A DNA stretch of 64,000 nucleotides from Bidens hawaiensis (lineage: Eukaryota > Streptophyta > Magnoliopsida > Asterales > Asteraceae), in contig JAIQDT010000027.1 in the NCBI GenBank assembly GCA_021521415.1, positions 4,363,001-4,427,000 on the forward strand, in the 5' to 3' direction. Below, piece after piece: positions 31,717 through 41,563 of the stretch. Positions within the stretch are counted from its first letter, which is position 1. Every line of letters starts with the position of its first letter. Both the position numbers and the translations under genes were made by a program. A model generated the notes under the pieces. That model saw only the letters and a list, made by a program, of their open reading frames with translations, ran no database searches and was not told the DNA's origin.

Positions 31717-34700
31717 TCAAATCCAATTACTAGAATATCGAAGTCCTAAGCCACTCGCATGACGCTCATGTTTCGGTCTTTCTAGGAGCTTCGTGAATGG
31801 GTCCGCAAGATTTTGATCAGTTCCAACTTTGCGAATACATATCTTTCCCTTTTCAACTTCATCCCTTATGTAGTTGAATCTCCGCTCTATGTGCCTTGTC
31901 TTTTGGTGCGAACGAGGTTCCTTGATTTGTGCAATCGCACCCTCGTTGTCACAAAAGATTTCTAGGGGGTCTTGAATGGAAGAGACCACCCCTAGATCGG
32001 TAATGAATTTCTTCAACCATGCAGCTTCTTGAGCTGCCAATGAAGCGGCGATGTATTCTGATTCTGTAGTGGACAATGCTACCACTTCCTGTTTTGAGCT
32101 CTTCCAAGAGACAGCTCCTCCATTAAGAGTGAACACATACCCAGATTGTGATCGAGAATCATCTCGATCAGTTTGGAAGCTCGCATCCGTGTAACCTTTT
32201 ATAGCGAGTTCCTCCTCACCAGATCCATATATCAGAAACATATCCTTAGTTCTCCTAAGGTATTTCAATATGCTCTTAACAGCCATCCAATGACTGTCTC
32301 CTGGATTCTGTTGGTATCTGCTTGTCATGCTCAAAGCGCATGACACATCCGGTCTAGTACATATCATCGCATACATGATGGATCCTATAGCAGAAGCATA
32401 TGGGATTTGTTTCATCATGTCTTGCTCACCCTTTGAGCTTGGACATTGAGCTGAACTCAATATGGTCCCTCTTTGAATAGGTACAAAACCTTTCTTGGAG
32501 TTTTCCATCTTGAACCTTTTCAAGATTTTATCAATGTATGTACTTTGGTTCAAACCTATCAAGCGCCTTGACCTATCCCTATAGATCTTTATTCCCAAAA
32601 TATAGGCAGCTTCACCAAGATCCTTGATGGAAAATCTACTTCCAAGCCAAGCCTTAACGCTTTCCATGGTTGGAATGTCATTTCCAAATAGTAGAATGTC
32701 ATCGACATACAATACTAAGAAGGTAATTATACTCCCACTAGCCTTTTTATACACACAAGCCTCATCAGCGTTCTTGATGAACCCAAAATTTTTGATTTCT
32801 TCATCAAAACGATGATTCCAAGTTCTAGATGCTTGTTTCAATCCATAGATTGATTTCTTTAACTTGCATACCTTTTTAGGATGTTTCGGATCGACAAAAC
32901 CCTCAGGCTGAACCATATAGACATCTTCCTCAAGATATCCATTTAGGAAAGCGGTCTTGACATCCATTTGCCAAATTTCATAATCATAATGTGCGGCTAT
33001 GGCAAATAATATCCTAATAGACTTTAGCATTGCCACAGGCGAAAAAGTTTCATCATAATCAACCCCTTGAGTTTGAGTGAAACCTTTAGCTACAAGTCTT
33101 GCTTTATAAGTATCCAAGTTTCCATGCATATCCGTTTTTCTTTTGAAAACCCACTTACTTCCAACGGCTTTGGAGTTGAGTGGTGGTTCAACCAATTCCC
33201 AAACTTGGTTGTCATACATGGATTGCATCTCAACGTTCATGGCTTCAAGCCATTTGTCACAATCATTCTTGGACATTGCATCACGGTATGTGGTTGGTTC
33301 ATCCGAATCTACCACGTAGCAACCTTCTACAAAAAATCCATATCTTTCGGGTGGATTGCTAACTCTACCAGATCTGCGAACGTTTTGTGTGTTTTGATCA
33401 ACCACTTGATCACTTTCAACAACCTCTTGTTGAGTGCTAGTATCAACCAATTGTGTATCATCTTGTGATTCTTGATCCTCATCAAATTTCACTGTTCTAC
33501 TATTAGTTCCTTCCTTAAGGAACTTAGTTTCCAAGAACTTACCCTTTCGAGCAATAATAACATTTTGCTCACTAGGATCGTAAAAGTAATATCCTATATC
33601 ATCTTTAGGGTAACCAATAAAGATACACTTAGTGGATCGGACTTCTAACTTGTTTGGGGTGTATTGCTTTACATAAGTTTCACAACCCCAAACTTTTAAG
33701 AATGATAGCGATGGAGCCTTTCCATGCCATATTTCAAAAGGTGTCTTCTCCACTTTCTTGGTTGGAGCCATATTCAATATGCGAACAGCGGAAAGTAAAG
33801 CATAGCCCCAAAATGATAGAGGTAAAGTGCTTCTAGCCATCATCGATCGAACCATATCTAATAGGGTACGATTTCTCCTTTCAGACACACCATTATGTTG
33901 TGGTGTTCCAGGTGGAGTAAGTTGTGAAATAATTCCACAACTCTTAAGATGATCTTGAAAAATACCACTTAGGTATTCACCTCCTCTATCACTACGAAGT
34001 ACTTTGATTGTGGTTTTGAGTTGTCTTTCTACTTCAGCTTTGAAGTCTTTGAACATTTCAAAAGCTTCATCTTTGTGTTTCATTAAGTACACATAACCAT
34101 ATCGACTATAATCGTCAATAAAGGTAATGAAGTATCTTTCACCATTCCTAGTCATTGGTCTAAAAGGACCACATACATCCGAATGTATGATACCCAATAA
34201 TTCTTTTGACCTTTCAAAAGTTTTATTAAAGGGTTGCTTTGTCATTTTGCCTTGTAAACAAGATTCACATACATCAAATGAATCAAACTCATTGGTTTCT
34301 AGAATACCACTCTTGCGAAGAGTTTGCATGCGATTCTTGCTTATATGTCCAAGGCGACAATGCCAAAGATAGGGATCACCCAAGTCCTTCTTGAGTTTCT
34401 TGGTGTTGACATTATACATTGAACTACTATGTGACATACCACTTTGATCTATTTCATATATACCATTCATGGGTATAGCTTTAAAATAAAATATGCCATT
34501 CATCAAAACATGAATATCATAATCCATAAATTTAAAATCAAAGCCACATTGTTTCAAAAGGGACACGGAAATAATGTTTCTCCTTAACTTAGGAGCATAC
34601 AAAACATTCTTCAAAATTACTTCCAAACCACTTGGAAGCTTTAACAAGTAGTCTCCTTGAGCTTGGACTTCAACTCTTGCTCCATTGCCCATAAAGAGAC

Positions 34701-35727
34701 TAATGTCCCCTTTGTTGAGTTGTTTATTTCTTTTGAACCCCTGCAACAAATTGCAAATGTGAGTTCCACATCCGGTATCAAGTACCCATGTATTTGAAGA
34801 AATAACATTTAGTTCAACATATATAGTAAAGATAATACCTGAGGTATGCCCCGCATCCCTCTTATCTTTTAATGCATTGAGATAGGTCGGACAATTTCTT
34901 TTCCAATGACCTATCTCTCCACACTCAAAGCATGGATCTTGCGTCGCAACCTTTTGCTTCTTTTCCTTCGGTTTGTAGGGCGTAATGGCTTTTCTCTTTC
35001 CCTTTCCTTGGACGTGGCCCTTGCCCTTAGCAACACTTGCTTTGGGTTTGGAGTTATGTCCCTTTTTGCCTTCATTGATTGTTAGAACGGGTAAAACCTT
35101 TTTACCCATTCCCGCTTCGGCCGTTCTTAGCATTGCGTGAAGCTCACCAATGCTTTTGTCCCATCCATTCATGTTATAATTTATGACAAAAGTTTCAAAC
35201 CTTTTGGTCAATGAGTTGAGGATCAAATCCGTAGCCAACTCATTAGACACGGGACAATTCAACCTATTTAGCTTTTCAATGTAGCTTTTCATCTTTAGGA
35301 CATAAGATGAGACGCTTTGGGTTTCCTCCATACGACATGCATGAAACGCTCGAACCGTTTCGAAACGTTCCGCTCTAGCTTGTTGAAGGAACATTTCCTT
35401 CAATTGAGTTATCATGTCGTATGCCCCATGATGCTCGAAATCCTTTTGGATTTCGGGAATCATAGTTGCTAACATGAGGCAAGAGGCTTGTACCGAATCT
35501 TTGGTGTACTTGACCCAATCGTAATAAGCCTCCTCATCTTCCACGTTAGGCTCGTCGGGAATGGGATCGTCTAAGACATATGATATCTCTTCTTGCTTGA
35601 GAACTATTCTCAAGTTGCGATACCAATCCATAAAGTTATTATGGTTTAGACGATCCTTTTCAAGGATGGTTCTTAAGGATAGGTTACGGGTGTTATGGGT
35701 AGAGGTGTTTGCATTGTTAGCGGCCAT
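31717..35727 (-). CDS. Copia gag-pol polyprotein, intact, 1336 aa
   Basis: One uninterrupted frame encodes all proteins needed for copia transposition. Gag occupies about residues 1-290, with a basic segment and one zinc knuckle (CFECGEIGHWKRNC, 266-279). The protease active site is DTG at 317-319 (WVLDTGCGTH). The integrase zinc region has WHCRLGH (455-461) and CESC (487-490); the catalytic triad is D517, D580, E616, giving the standard 35-residue gap. The RT has YVDD at 1007-1010, preceded by YEIWQMDVKTAFLNGYLEED. RNase H has D1181, E1222 or E1224 and D1260, then HIERRFNYIRDEVEKGK and LADPFTKLL. Integrase before RT is the copia order. The start at 35727 (MAANNANTSTHN) is the first ATG of the domain and fits gag start length. 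No missing catalytic residue was found. I cannot place the lineage with certainty. Confidence 0.97.
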   Translation of the reverse strand: MAANNANTSTHNTRNLSLRTILEKDRLNHNNFMDWYRNLRIVLKQEEISYVLDDPIPDEPNVEDEEAYYDWVKYTKDSVQASCLMLATMIPEIQKDFEHHGAYDMITQLKEMFLQQARAERFETVRAFHACRMEETQSVSSYVLKMKSYIEKLNRLNCPVSNELATDLILNSLTKRFETFVINYNMNGWDKSIGELHAMLRTAEAGMGKKVLPVLTINEGKKGHNSKPKASVAKGKGHVQGKGKRKAITPYKPKEKKQKVATQDPCFECGEIGHWKRNCPTYLNALKDKRDAGHTSGIIFTIYVELNVISSNTWVLDTGCGTHICNLLQGFKRNKQLNKGDISLFMGNGARVEVQAQGDYLLKLPSGLEVILKNVLYAPKLRRNIISVSLLKQCGFDFKFMDYDIHVLMNGIFYFKAIPMNGIYEIDQSGMSHSSSMYNVNTKKLKKDLGDPYLWHCRLGHISKNRMQTLRKSGILETNEFDSFDVCESCLQGKMTKQPFNKTFERSKELLGIIHSDVCGPFRPMTRNGERYFITFIDDYSRYGYVYLMKHKDEAFEMFKDFKAEVERQLKTTIKVLRSDRGGEYLSGIFQDHLKSCGIISQLTPPGTPQHNGVSERRNRTLLDMVRSMMARSTLPLSFWGYALLSAVRILNMAPTKKVEKTPFEIWHGKAPSLSFLKVWGCETYVKQYTPNKLEVRSTKCIFIGYPKDDIGYYFYDPSEQNVIIARKGKFLETKFLKEGTNSRTVKFDEDQESQDDTQLVDTSTQQEVVESDQVVDQNTQNVRRSGRVSNPPERYGFFVEGCYVVDSDEPTTYRDAMSKNDCDKWLEAMNVEMQSMYDNQVWELVEPPLNSKAVGSKWVFKRKTDMHGNLDTYKARLVAKGFTQTQGVDYDETFSPVAMLKSIRILFAIAAHYDYEIWQMDVKTAFLNGYLEEDVYMVQPEGFVDPKHPKKVCKLKKSIYGLKQASRTWNHRFDEEIKNFGFIKNADEACVYKKASGSIITFLVLYVDDILLFGNDIPTMESVKAWLGSRFSIKDLGEAAYILGIKIYRDRSRRLIGLNQSTYIDKILKRFKMENSKKGFVPIQRGTILSSAQCPSSKGEQDMMKQIPYASAIGSIMYAMICTRPDVSCALSMTSRYQQNPGDSHWMAVKSILKYLRRTKDMFLIYGSGEEELAIKGYTDASFQTDRDDSRSQSGYVFTLNGGAVSWKSSKQEVVALSTTESEYIAASLAAQEAAWLKKFITDLGVVSSIQDPLEIFCDNEGAIAQIKEPRSHQKTRHIERRFNYIRDEVEKGKICIRKVGTDQNLADPFTKLLERPKHERHASGLGLRYSSNWI

Positions 35728-35845
35728 CTACAAAATTTAACAAAGTTTTATTTAGTATTATAAACAATTTTAATTATTAATACCCTTTTATTCCAAATTT
35801 TAAAATAATAATTAAATTCTAGAATCCAACGATAAATCAAATTTC

Positions 35846-36156
35846 GGTTAGGTGACCTTTATCCCGTTATTTGATTTTAACAAGGTAGTCAACCTTGACG
35901 ATTGCAACCCTTTGCAACTTCTAGAGGTATGGGACCATTCGAAATCCTTATTTCGTGTTGGCATGTTTATCCCATCAACACCATTGGACCCCATGCTTAG
36001 GTGACCTTTATCACATGGTTTCCAATTCAAGTCGTCCTACTTGTATAAACATGTAAGATTAACATACAAGTGGTTAGGTGACCTTTATCCCACAAATATG
36101 TTAATATTACCCTAAGTATATTAGTTTGCTCAAAATGGTTAGGTGACCTTTATCCC
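35846..36156 (-). repeat. Four dispersed copies of a 20-bp leader motif
   Basis: Plus-strand motif ggttaggtgacctttatccc at 35846-35865, 36072-36091 and 36137-36156, with a variant (cttaggtgacctttatcaca) at 35996-36015. The core ggtgacc is a palindrome. Intervals between copies are 150, 76 and 65 bp. Confidence 0.9.
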
Positions 36157-37370
36157 ATTTAAAGTTCCCTAATACGTTAAGTGTCATACAAAAGGATGGT
36201 GTTAGACTTGTTTCCTTGGTAATTATGAAAAAGGGATTTTTAAAGTTTTCCAATATTCTAGTTTGAAAAACATTATGCCATATCCTAACATGCATTTAGT
36301 AATATGGCGATTTTGAAAACCAATTTTCAAGGTTCTAGTTATAATAAAACCAATTTTATTATATGTGAGTAATCGCTTAGTTTTAATAAACCCATTTTAT
36401 TAACTAATTGACGCGATATTACCAAATATATATTAGAACCCGTTTTATGCTAGTTGTCGTTCCTATGTGACGGTTTGGATATCCTAATATCTATCAACCA
36501 CACATTACATAAAGTAAAACAAACAACCAAGCATACATGCAAAATATAGTCATAACCGAGAACCGCTAAGTTTGACCATACTTGTTAGCCGAAACAAGTA
36601 TAGGTCATAAGTCTCACCTAAGGGACAAAACATGACACAAGGATGGAATGTTGACTCCCACTTGATCTTGCATCCAAATGCTTCAAGTATCCTTTCCAAG
36701 TTGTTGTGTTCTTGTTGGGCTTGTAAATGGGCTCCAAACTTCCAAAAGTCTTCTTGGGCCCAAGAGTGAAATTTATGGGCTTAATGGGCTTGAATCCCAT
36801 GATGGGCCGGTGAGGCCCAACAAGCCCAAAATTTGGTCCAAGGCCCAAATCCACCAATTCTTGCATCTTCAATTTTTTACAAAATGTATCCTAATACATA
36901 TTTTTCTAAAACAAAGAAAATGCAACTAATCTATTTATTACATACCAACTTATGAATAAATAAATTACACAAGCCTAAAATATGAATTATTACAACCATA
37001 TTGAATAATAAATATAACCAACATACACATAACAACAATCAACACATCCAAGGTCTCGGTTTCGGTTATGACACATCCAAACATACCAAATGTTCTAAGC
37101 ATGCAACCTAAGCAACCATTGCCCAAAAACATCAAAAGGAATCGGCCCCCCCCCCCAAGAGGCTACGGCCCAAAACCCCCCCCCCCCCCAAAAATGCAAT
37201 TTTGATATTTTCAACATCCAAATGTTAAATGGTTTCCTAAGATCTTTGCATGCATGTCAAGATCTTACAAAACCATGAGGGGTTAAATCCACCAAAATTT
37301 CGGACCCCCTTTTCACCCATGAAAAAATCCGAAATTTATGAACATGCAAGGAGCATAAGTCCTTGTAACC

Positions 37371-37384
37371 GGCTCTTGATGCCA
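37371..37384 (-). other. Primer binding site of the young copia
   Basis: Minus strand reads TGGCATCAAGAGCC one base after the 5' LTR. It is similar to, but not the same as, the usual TGGTATCAGAGC initiator tRNA-Met site. Confidence 0.75.
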
Positions 37385-37385
37385 T

Positions 37386-37925
37386 TGTTGGGTTTTATAC
37401 AAGCTTATCAAAGTTCAAGTTAACCATTTTAACAAGAAAACGCAACGGAAGCTTAGATTTTAAAACTTGTTATGAACATACCATTATGTTAAAATTAAAA
37501 CCCAATGAACAAGGATCAATATTACAAGAACAATATGCTCACAAAATGTAAATGTACCTCCTTATACCTTATAGGATGATGTAGGTTGTTGAAGGGGATG
37601 ATGGATGAAAGGCAAGCCTCCAAAGAAGAAAACCTCAAGAGAGTGATACCCCAAGCCTTTTGCAACAACACCAAGTTATTTGCTAGGATTCTTGAACACC
37701 AAAACAAGCTCACAAAACCCCTTTTTTTTTCTGCTGCTGCTGCCGTGATTAATTAGGGAGAAAGAGAGAGTTTTGAAGCTTGATTATACTTGAAAGGATT
37801 CAAAAACAAGACCCAAAATGCATGTGTGTTGAATGGAGGAACATAAAAGGAGAACCAAAGAGTATCTTGGTCTTTGATTGGGCAAAACCACCACCCCCAC
37901 ATGGGTGGCCGGTTTTGTTATGTTT

Positions 37926-37958
<33 letters not shown>

Positions 37959-38286
37959 TTTTGTGTTTTAACATTTAAAACATCTCCATTCATTTTATAA
38001 AACTCATTTTCATAAAATGTGCATACATCTATTTAATTATTTAACCAATTAAATAATTAGTTTATATAAACAAATTATCCAAATAATTTATTTGAATCCT
38101 CAAGTGTGTTTGTTTAGAAAACCAATTTTCTAAACACGTAGTGTTCGGTATTCATTTAAATGATCAAATCGTTAAAAGAATACATTTGGTGTCGTCTAGC
38201 TTGTTATTGGGTATGACCCGACTTGGACCAAACACAGTTAGCCACATTAGTATAAGTATGTGTCTCGGGCATACGTAATTCCAACA
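37386..38286 (-). repeat. 5' LTR of the young copia
   Basis: 901 bp, identical by eye to 30048-30950 except two fewer T in the poly(T) run (37928-37957). Confidence 0.97.
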
Positions 38287-39150
38287 AAACGGATGAAGAT
38301 GTTGAGATTTCTTCAATCCATAGTTTCTAACAACATGACCGGATGAAGATGTTGAGATTCCTTTTATAGGCCTGCCACTACCTGACAGCTGTCCCATCTT
38401 CTAGAAACCGTAAATAAATAATATATATTCAAATTACATATTCCGAACTATGCTAAGTGTAAAATCAGGTCTTCTGGGTAGACATTGCATAAGTTGTCTT
38501 CACGAGTAGGCTTTGTGCCTTTTGTCTTCTACGGGTAGACCTGGTAACCTTGAAGTATGCTCGGGAACAGTTCTCTGGGTAGACTTTACTTAGAGTATTT
38601 TCCTAAGAAAATACTCACCTAGTAGACTTCAATCTTCTTGTTCATATCAAACTTTGCCCAACATGACTTTACGAGCAAGCTTGTTCTTCAATGGTCCTTT
38701 CAACTCCTTGCTAGGAATAGCTTACTTAGCAAAGCCAAGTGTGCTTGGTAACACTGTAGATTTCTTGAGTTGAACCCTACCAGATGTAACTTGAGATATT
38801 TCATTACTCTCATCAAGCCTGCTTGGACCACTGTTTTATTGATGAATACCTTGACTGATTTTCCAATCACTTGGCTTCATAAGCTTGGTTAGCCAAGAGC
38901 CTACTCTGAAGCAAACTTTGCTTGGCTATGAAGAACAATCTTGCTAGACATAGTGAACCTTGCTCGGGTATACACAAAGGAAGATTTCTAGAAGATAACC
39001 TTTGCCGATGGATAAAATACCTTGCTAGGGTAAGTAAACCTTGCCCGGGAATCCAATTGTGCTCGGATTCCATACTTAGTGATTTTAGAGGAGGTTGAGA
39101 AGATTCCAATCTTCCGTATAGTTCTCTTAGGTCAAATCTTTGACTCAACA
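38287..39150 (-). repeat. LTR of the minus-strand aORF2 element, truncated
   Basis: On the minus strand the LTR starts TGTTGAGTCAAAG at 39150 right after a polypurine tract. It runs through repeated gcaaggtt / ccgggcaagg-like words and a TATA box (gcctataaaagg near 38370) until the young copia insertion. It is a diverged copy of the plus-strand LTR at 44927-46140, sharing caacctcctc, aagccaagtgattgg and ggcctataaa. The end of the LTR is not visible. Confidence 0.75.
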
Positions 39151-39160
39151 ATCTCCCCCT
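39151..39160 (-). other. Polypurine tract (minus-strand aORF2 element)
   Basis: Reads AGGGGGAGAT on the minus strand, directly before the LTR start TGTTGAGTC. The same tract precedes the plus-strand copy at 44917-44926. Confidence 0.85.
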
Positions 39161-39326
39161 AGATTGGAACACCTCAGCTGTCCCAAAACACTTCTACAGT
39201 TACATACACATAGTCAAAATACACATCAAATCAAAATCAAAGTTTTACATATTCATAAAGTCAAAAATATTACATACTCAGAAATTTGTCCGTAGACATT
39301 ACAAAGCAAAACCTATTCTATGATCT

Positions 39327-41555
39327 TTATCTTCTTTTTACATCATAGGCTGCTTGTGTTCGATTGATGATTACTGTTCCTGCCCTTTGCTGAAAGATGG
39401 ACAAGATTTGGTAATGAGGGTGACTCTTAGGATATGTCATATCTCTTATATCCCTCAAATCTTCATCGTGCAAAAACGGCAAATCTTCATCTTTACCGAT
39501 TGTGCCCAAGATAAGTCCATCTGAATTTCGAAGAATATAGTGGCCAGCGGTTTCCTTGTATTCAATTTCAGCAATGATGCCATTCTTCTTGACACTATAG
39601 TTTGGGCGTATCATTATTCGTCCTATGCTTATGCATGTATTCATGTTTGACAAATGATTGTTGTTTCTGACAGACAATTGATAATTCAATTCAGCACTCC
39701 TTATGTTCCTCATTCTTGTTACTTTTCTTCCTTGCTCTTGTCTATTCAGTTTCCTCTTTTTCTTTTCATCAAGGAATGGGAACCGTTTTTCAGCCTCACT
39801 TCTTAAATACTTTGAGAGTTCATTTTGCTGTTCCAGCCATCTTGTTATTGTCATGATAGTCATACAAATCATGTGTGGCCATCTTCTTCACTTGCTCCCT
39901 TGAATAATCAGCAAAATCATCTCTAAAGATAATGTCTCTCAGTTGTCTACTCTGCATAATTACTTTCAAAGACTGAGAGACTAAGTCATAGAAGAGAGTC
40001 CTGGGTAGATCCATATCAGACTGTGGTCTTGTCACTCTTTGTGTTCCGCTATGCTTGACTCACCTTTGCTTGTTGAGGCAGGCATTCTTGAAGCAGAGGG
40101 CCTAGTTGGAATTGACTTCGTTGGTTTGCTAGGCTTTGATACTTCAAATGCTTTCATATACATTGATTCAATCAATTCAGCAGGATAGTTGATCAGATAT
40201 GCAAAGTTTTCACATGCATCTTTGTGAAGTCTTATAATCATTTTAACTACCCTTGGATTATTCATTAGCCGTGCATGCACAAATCTCCCTTCAACAAAAC
40301 TTTTGGGATTTTCACCCTCCAACAAGACATCTCCCACTCAGCCTTCTGCATGTAAATAGTTCTTTCAAGTGATCTTTGTCCAGTGCATCAAAGGAATTCT
40401 CATCCATTCTCGTTTGATTGATCATTATACCCCTTAGAATTTGTATCATTTCTTCATTCTCCCATGGAACTATAGGTTCATCCACTGGTTCATCATTGAC
40501 TTCCATTGGGATTAGGGTTTCTTTCATTTTAGCCCTTTTTGATTCTTTCTTAGCCTTCTGCTTCTTCCTCAATGTTATATTTTTTCTCTTCTTTTTAGGA
40601 GGCCCAGGCAGTTCTTCCATTGATTGCCTAATAGATTACTCAGGTTGAACTCTCTTTAGCTTGTATTTTCGTTGAAGTTTATTATAATGAGAGTCAGTAG
40701 CAGTTTTAGAAAAGCTACTTACCAACTCTGGTGACATACCCTTATCCAGTAAATATCCACATCTTCCATCAAATTTCTTTCTCAACTTATCAATCTTTTC
40801 AGCCAGTTCAGTTTCCCTTGCAAATCTTTCTTTTTCTATTCTCTGAACATCTTCTTGTTATGTTGTACAGTTTTTAAAGATCCTCAATTTTGAAATGGGA
40901 TACGTCTTTCTCAGAGAAATTATGTTTTCTCAGATATTATCTGAATTTCAGTCTGTCCCTATTTTTCTTCTCCATCATCATCTTAACAACATCCCTCTCC
41001 TTATCCAACTTTCTCTGCAACTCCTCATCAGGTAAGGAAGCCAGATCTTCATATTTTAAACCATGTCTAATCAAACATACAATCAAAGGATGGTTCCTTC
41101 TTGCATCATCAAGACTTTGCTGAATGCTTCCCTTTGTTCTTCTGACATTTGAACTTGTGGGGACACAGCATCAACATTTTCATCAGCTTTACCCTGATCA
41201 TTAACATCATCATCATTAGATTCATCCTCCTCCTCTGTTGTTTCATTTACAACATCAATTTAAGGGTCACTGGGAGTTGGAATATCAGGAACTGGAACAT
41301 TTCTGACTCCTTCAACTACTTCCTCAGGCCTTAAGCTTTGTAGATGAACTGCCCTTAGTGGACTTACTTGCTCATTAGGGGTCTCAACAAAGTATTGATT
41401 CTTGTCATCCCATTTCCCTTTCTTTACAGATTTAGATCTATCAGCTTAATTATAATCTTCAGGTCTGACCCTTTTTCTTGTATACTTTTTGCCATATCTA
41501 GCATCATCAACACACTCCCAATCAGATGGGTTTTGTCTTGTATCTTCTTTTATTA
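39327..41555 (-). pseudogene. aORF2, minus-strand copy (N-terminal part missing)
   Basis: A retroelement-associated ORF of unknown function, read with a few shifts and stops: ECVDDARYGKKYTRKRVRPE, KKGKWDDKNQYF, RAVHLQSLRPEEV, ARRNHPLIVCLIRHGLKYED, KFDGRCGYLLDKGMSPELV, KKKRKNITLRKKQKAKKES, DEPIVPWENEEMIQILRGIM, QSRQLRDIIFRDDFADYSRE and, at the end, SNMNTCISIGRIMIRPNYSV, GHYILRNSDGLILGTIGKDE. It ends about 170 bp before a polypurine tract and LTR. All blocks occur in the same order in the plus-strand copy. Many Lys/Arg/Glu-rich helices suggest a soluble, probably nucleic-acid-binding or structural protein; that is inference. The acidic N-terminal region is absent, cut at the inversion point near 41560. 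Confidence 0.7.
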
Positions 41556-41563
41556 TTGAAAAG

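Larger units (their letters stand above)
35728..37385 (-). promoter_or_regulatory. Leader (5' untranslated region) of the young copia
   Basis: 1.66 kb between PBS and gag-pol, with no long ORF. It holds four copies of a 20-bp motif built on TTAGGTGACCTTTAT (listed separately) and two C-runs at 37147-37158 and 37178-37192 (G-runs in the RNA). Long leaders in LTR elements usually carry packaging and dimerisation signals; assigning these repeats to such a role is inference. Confidence 0.7.
30048..38286 (-). mobile_element. Complete, recently inserted Ty1/copia retrotransposon
   Basis: An 8239-bp element on the minus strand. The LTRs are at 30048-30950 and 37386-38286, and both flanks carry the perfect 5-bp duplication AAACG (30043-30047 and 38287-38291). 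Minus-strand order: 5' LTR (37386-38286), primer site (37371-37384), 1.66-kb leader, one uninterrupted gag-pol ORF, 0.76-kb 3' untranslated region, polypurine tract (30951-30961), 3' LTR (30048-30950). Comparing the LTRs by eye I found only a poly(T) length difference (32 against 30), so insertion is very recent. All enzymatic motifs are present, so the element may be competent. It landed in the LTR of a minus-strand element (38287-39150). Confidence 0.97.

Noticed and set aside
36618..36929. 83-84 codon ORFs on both strands in the copia leader
   Set aside because: No homology or domain; chance frames in the leader of the young element.
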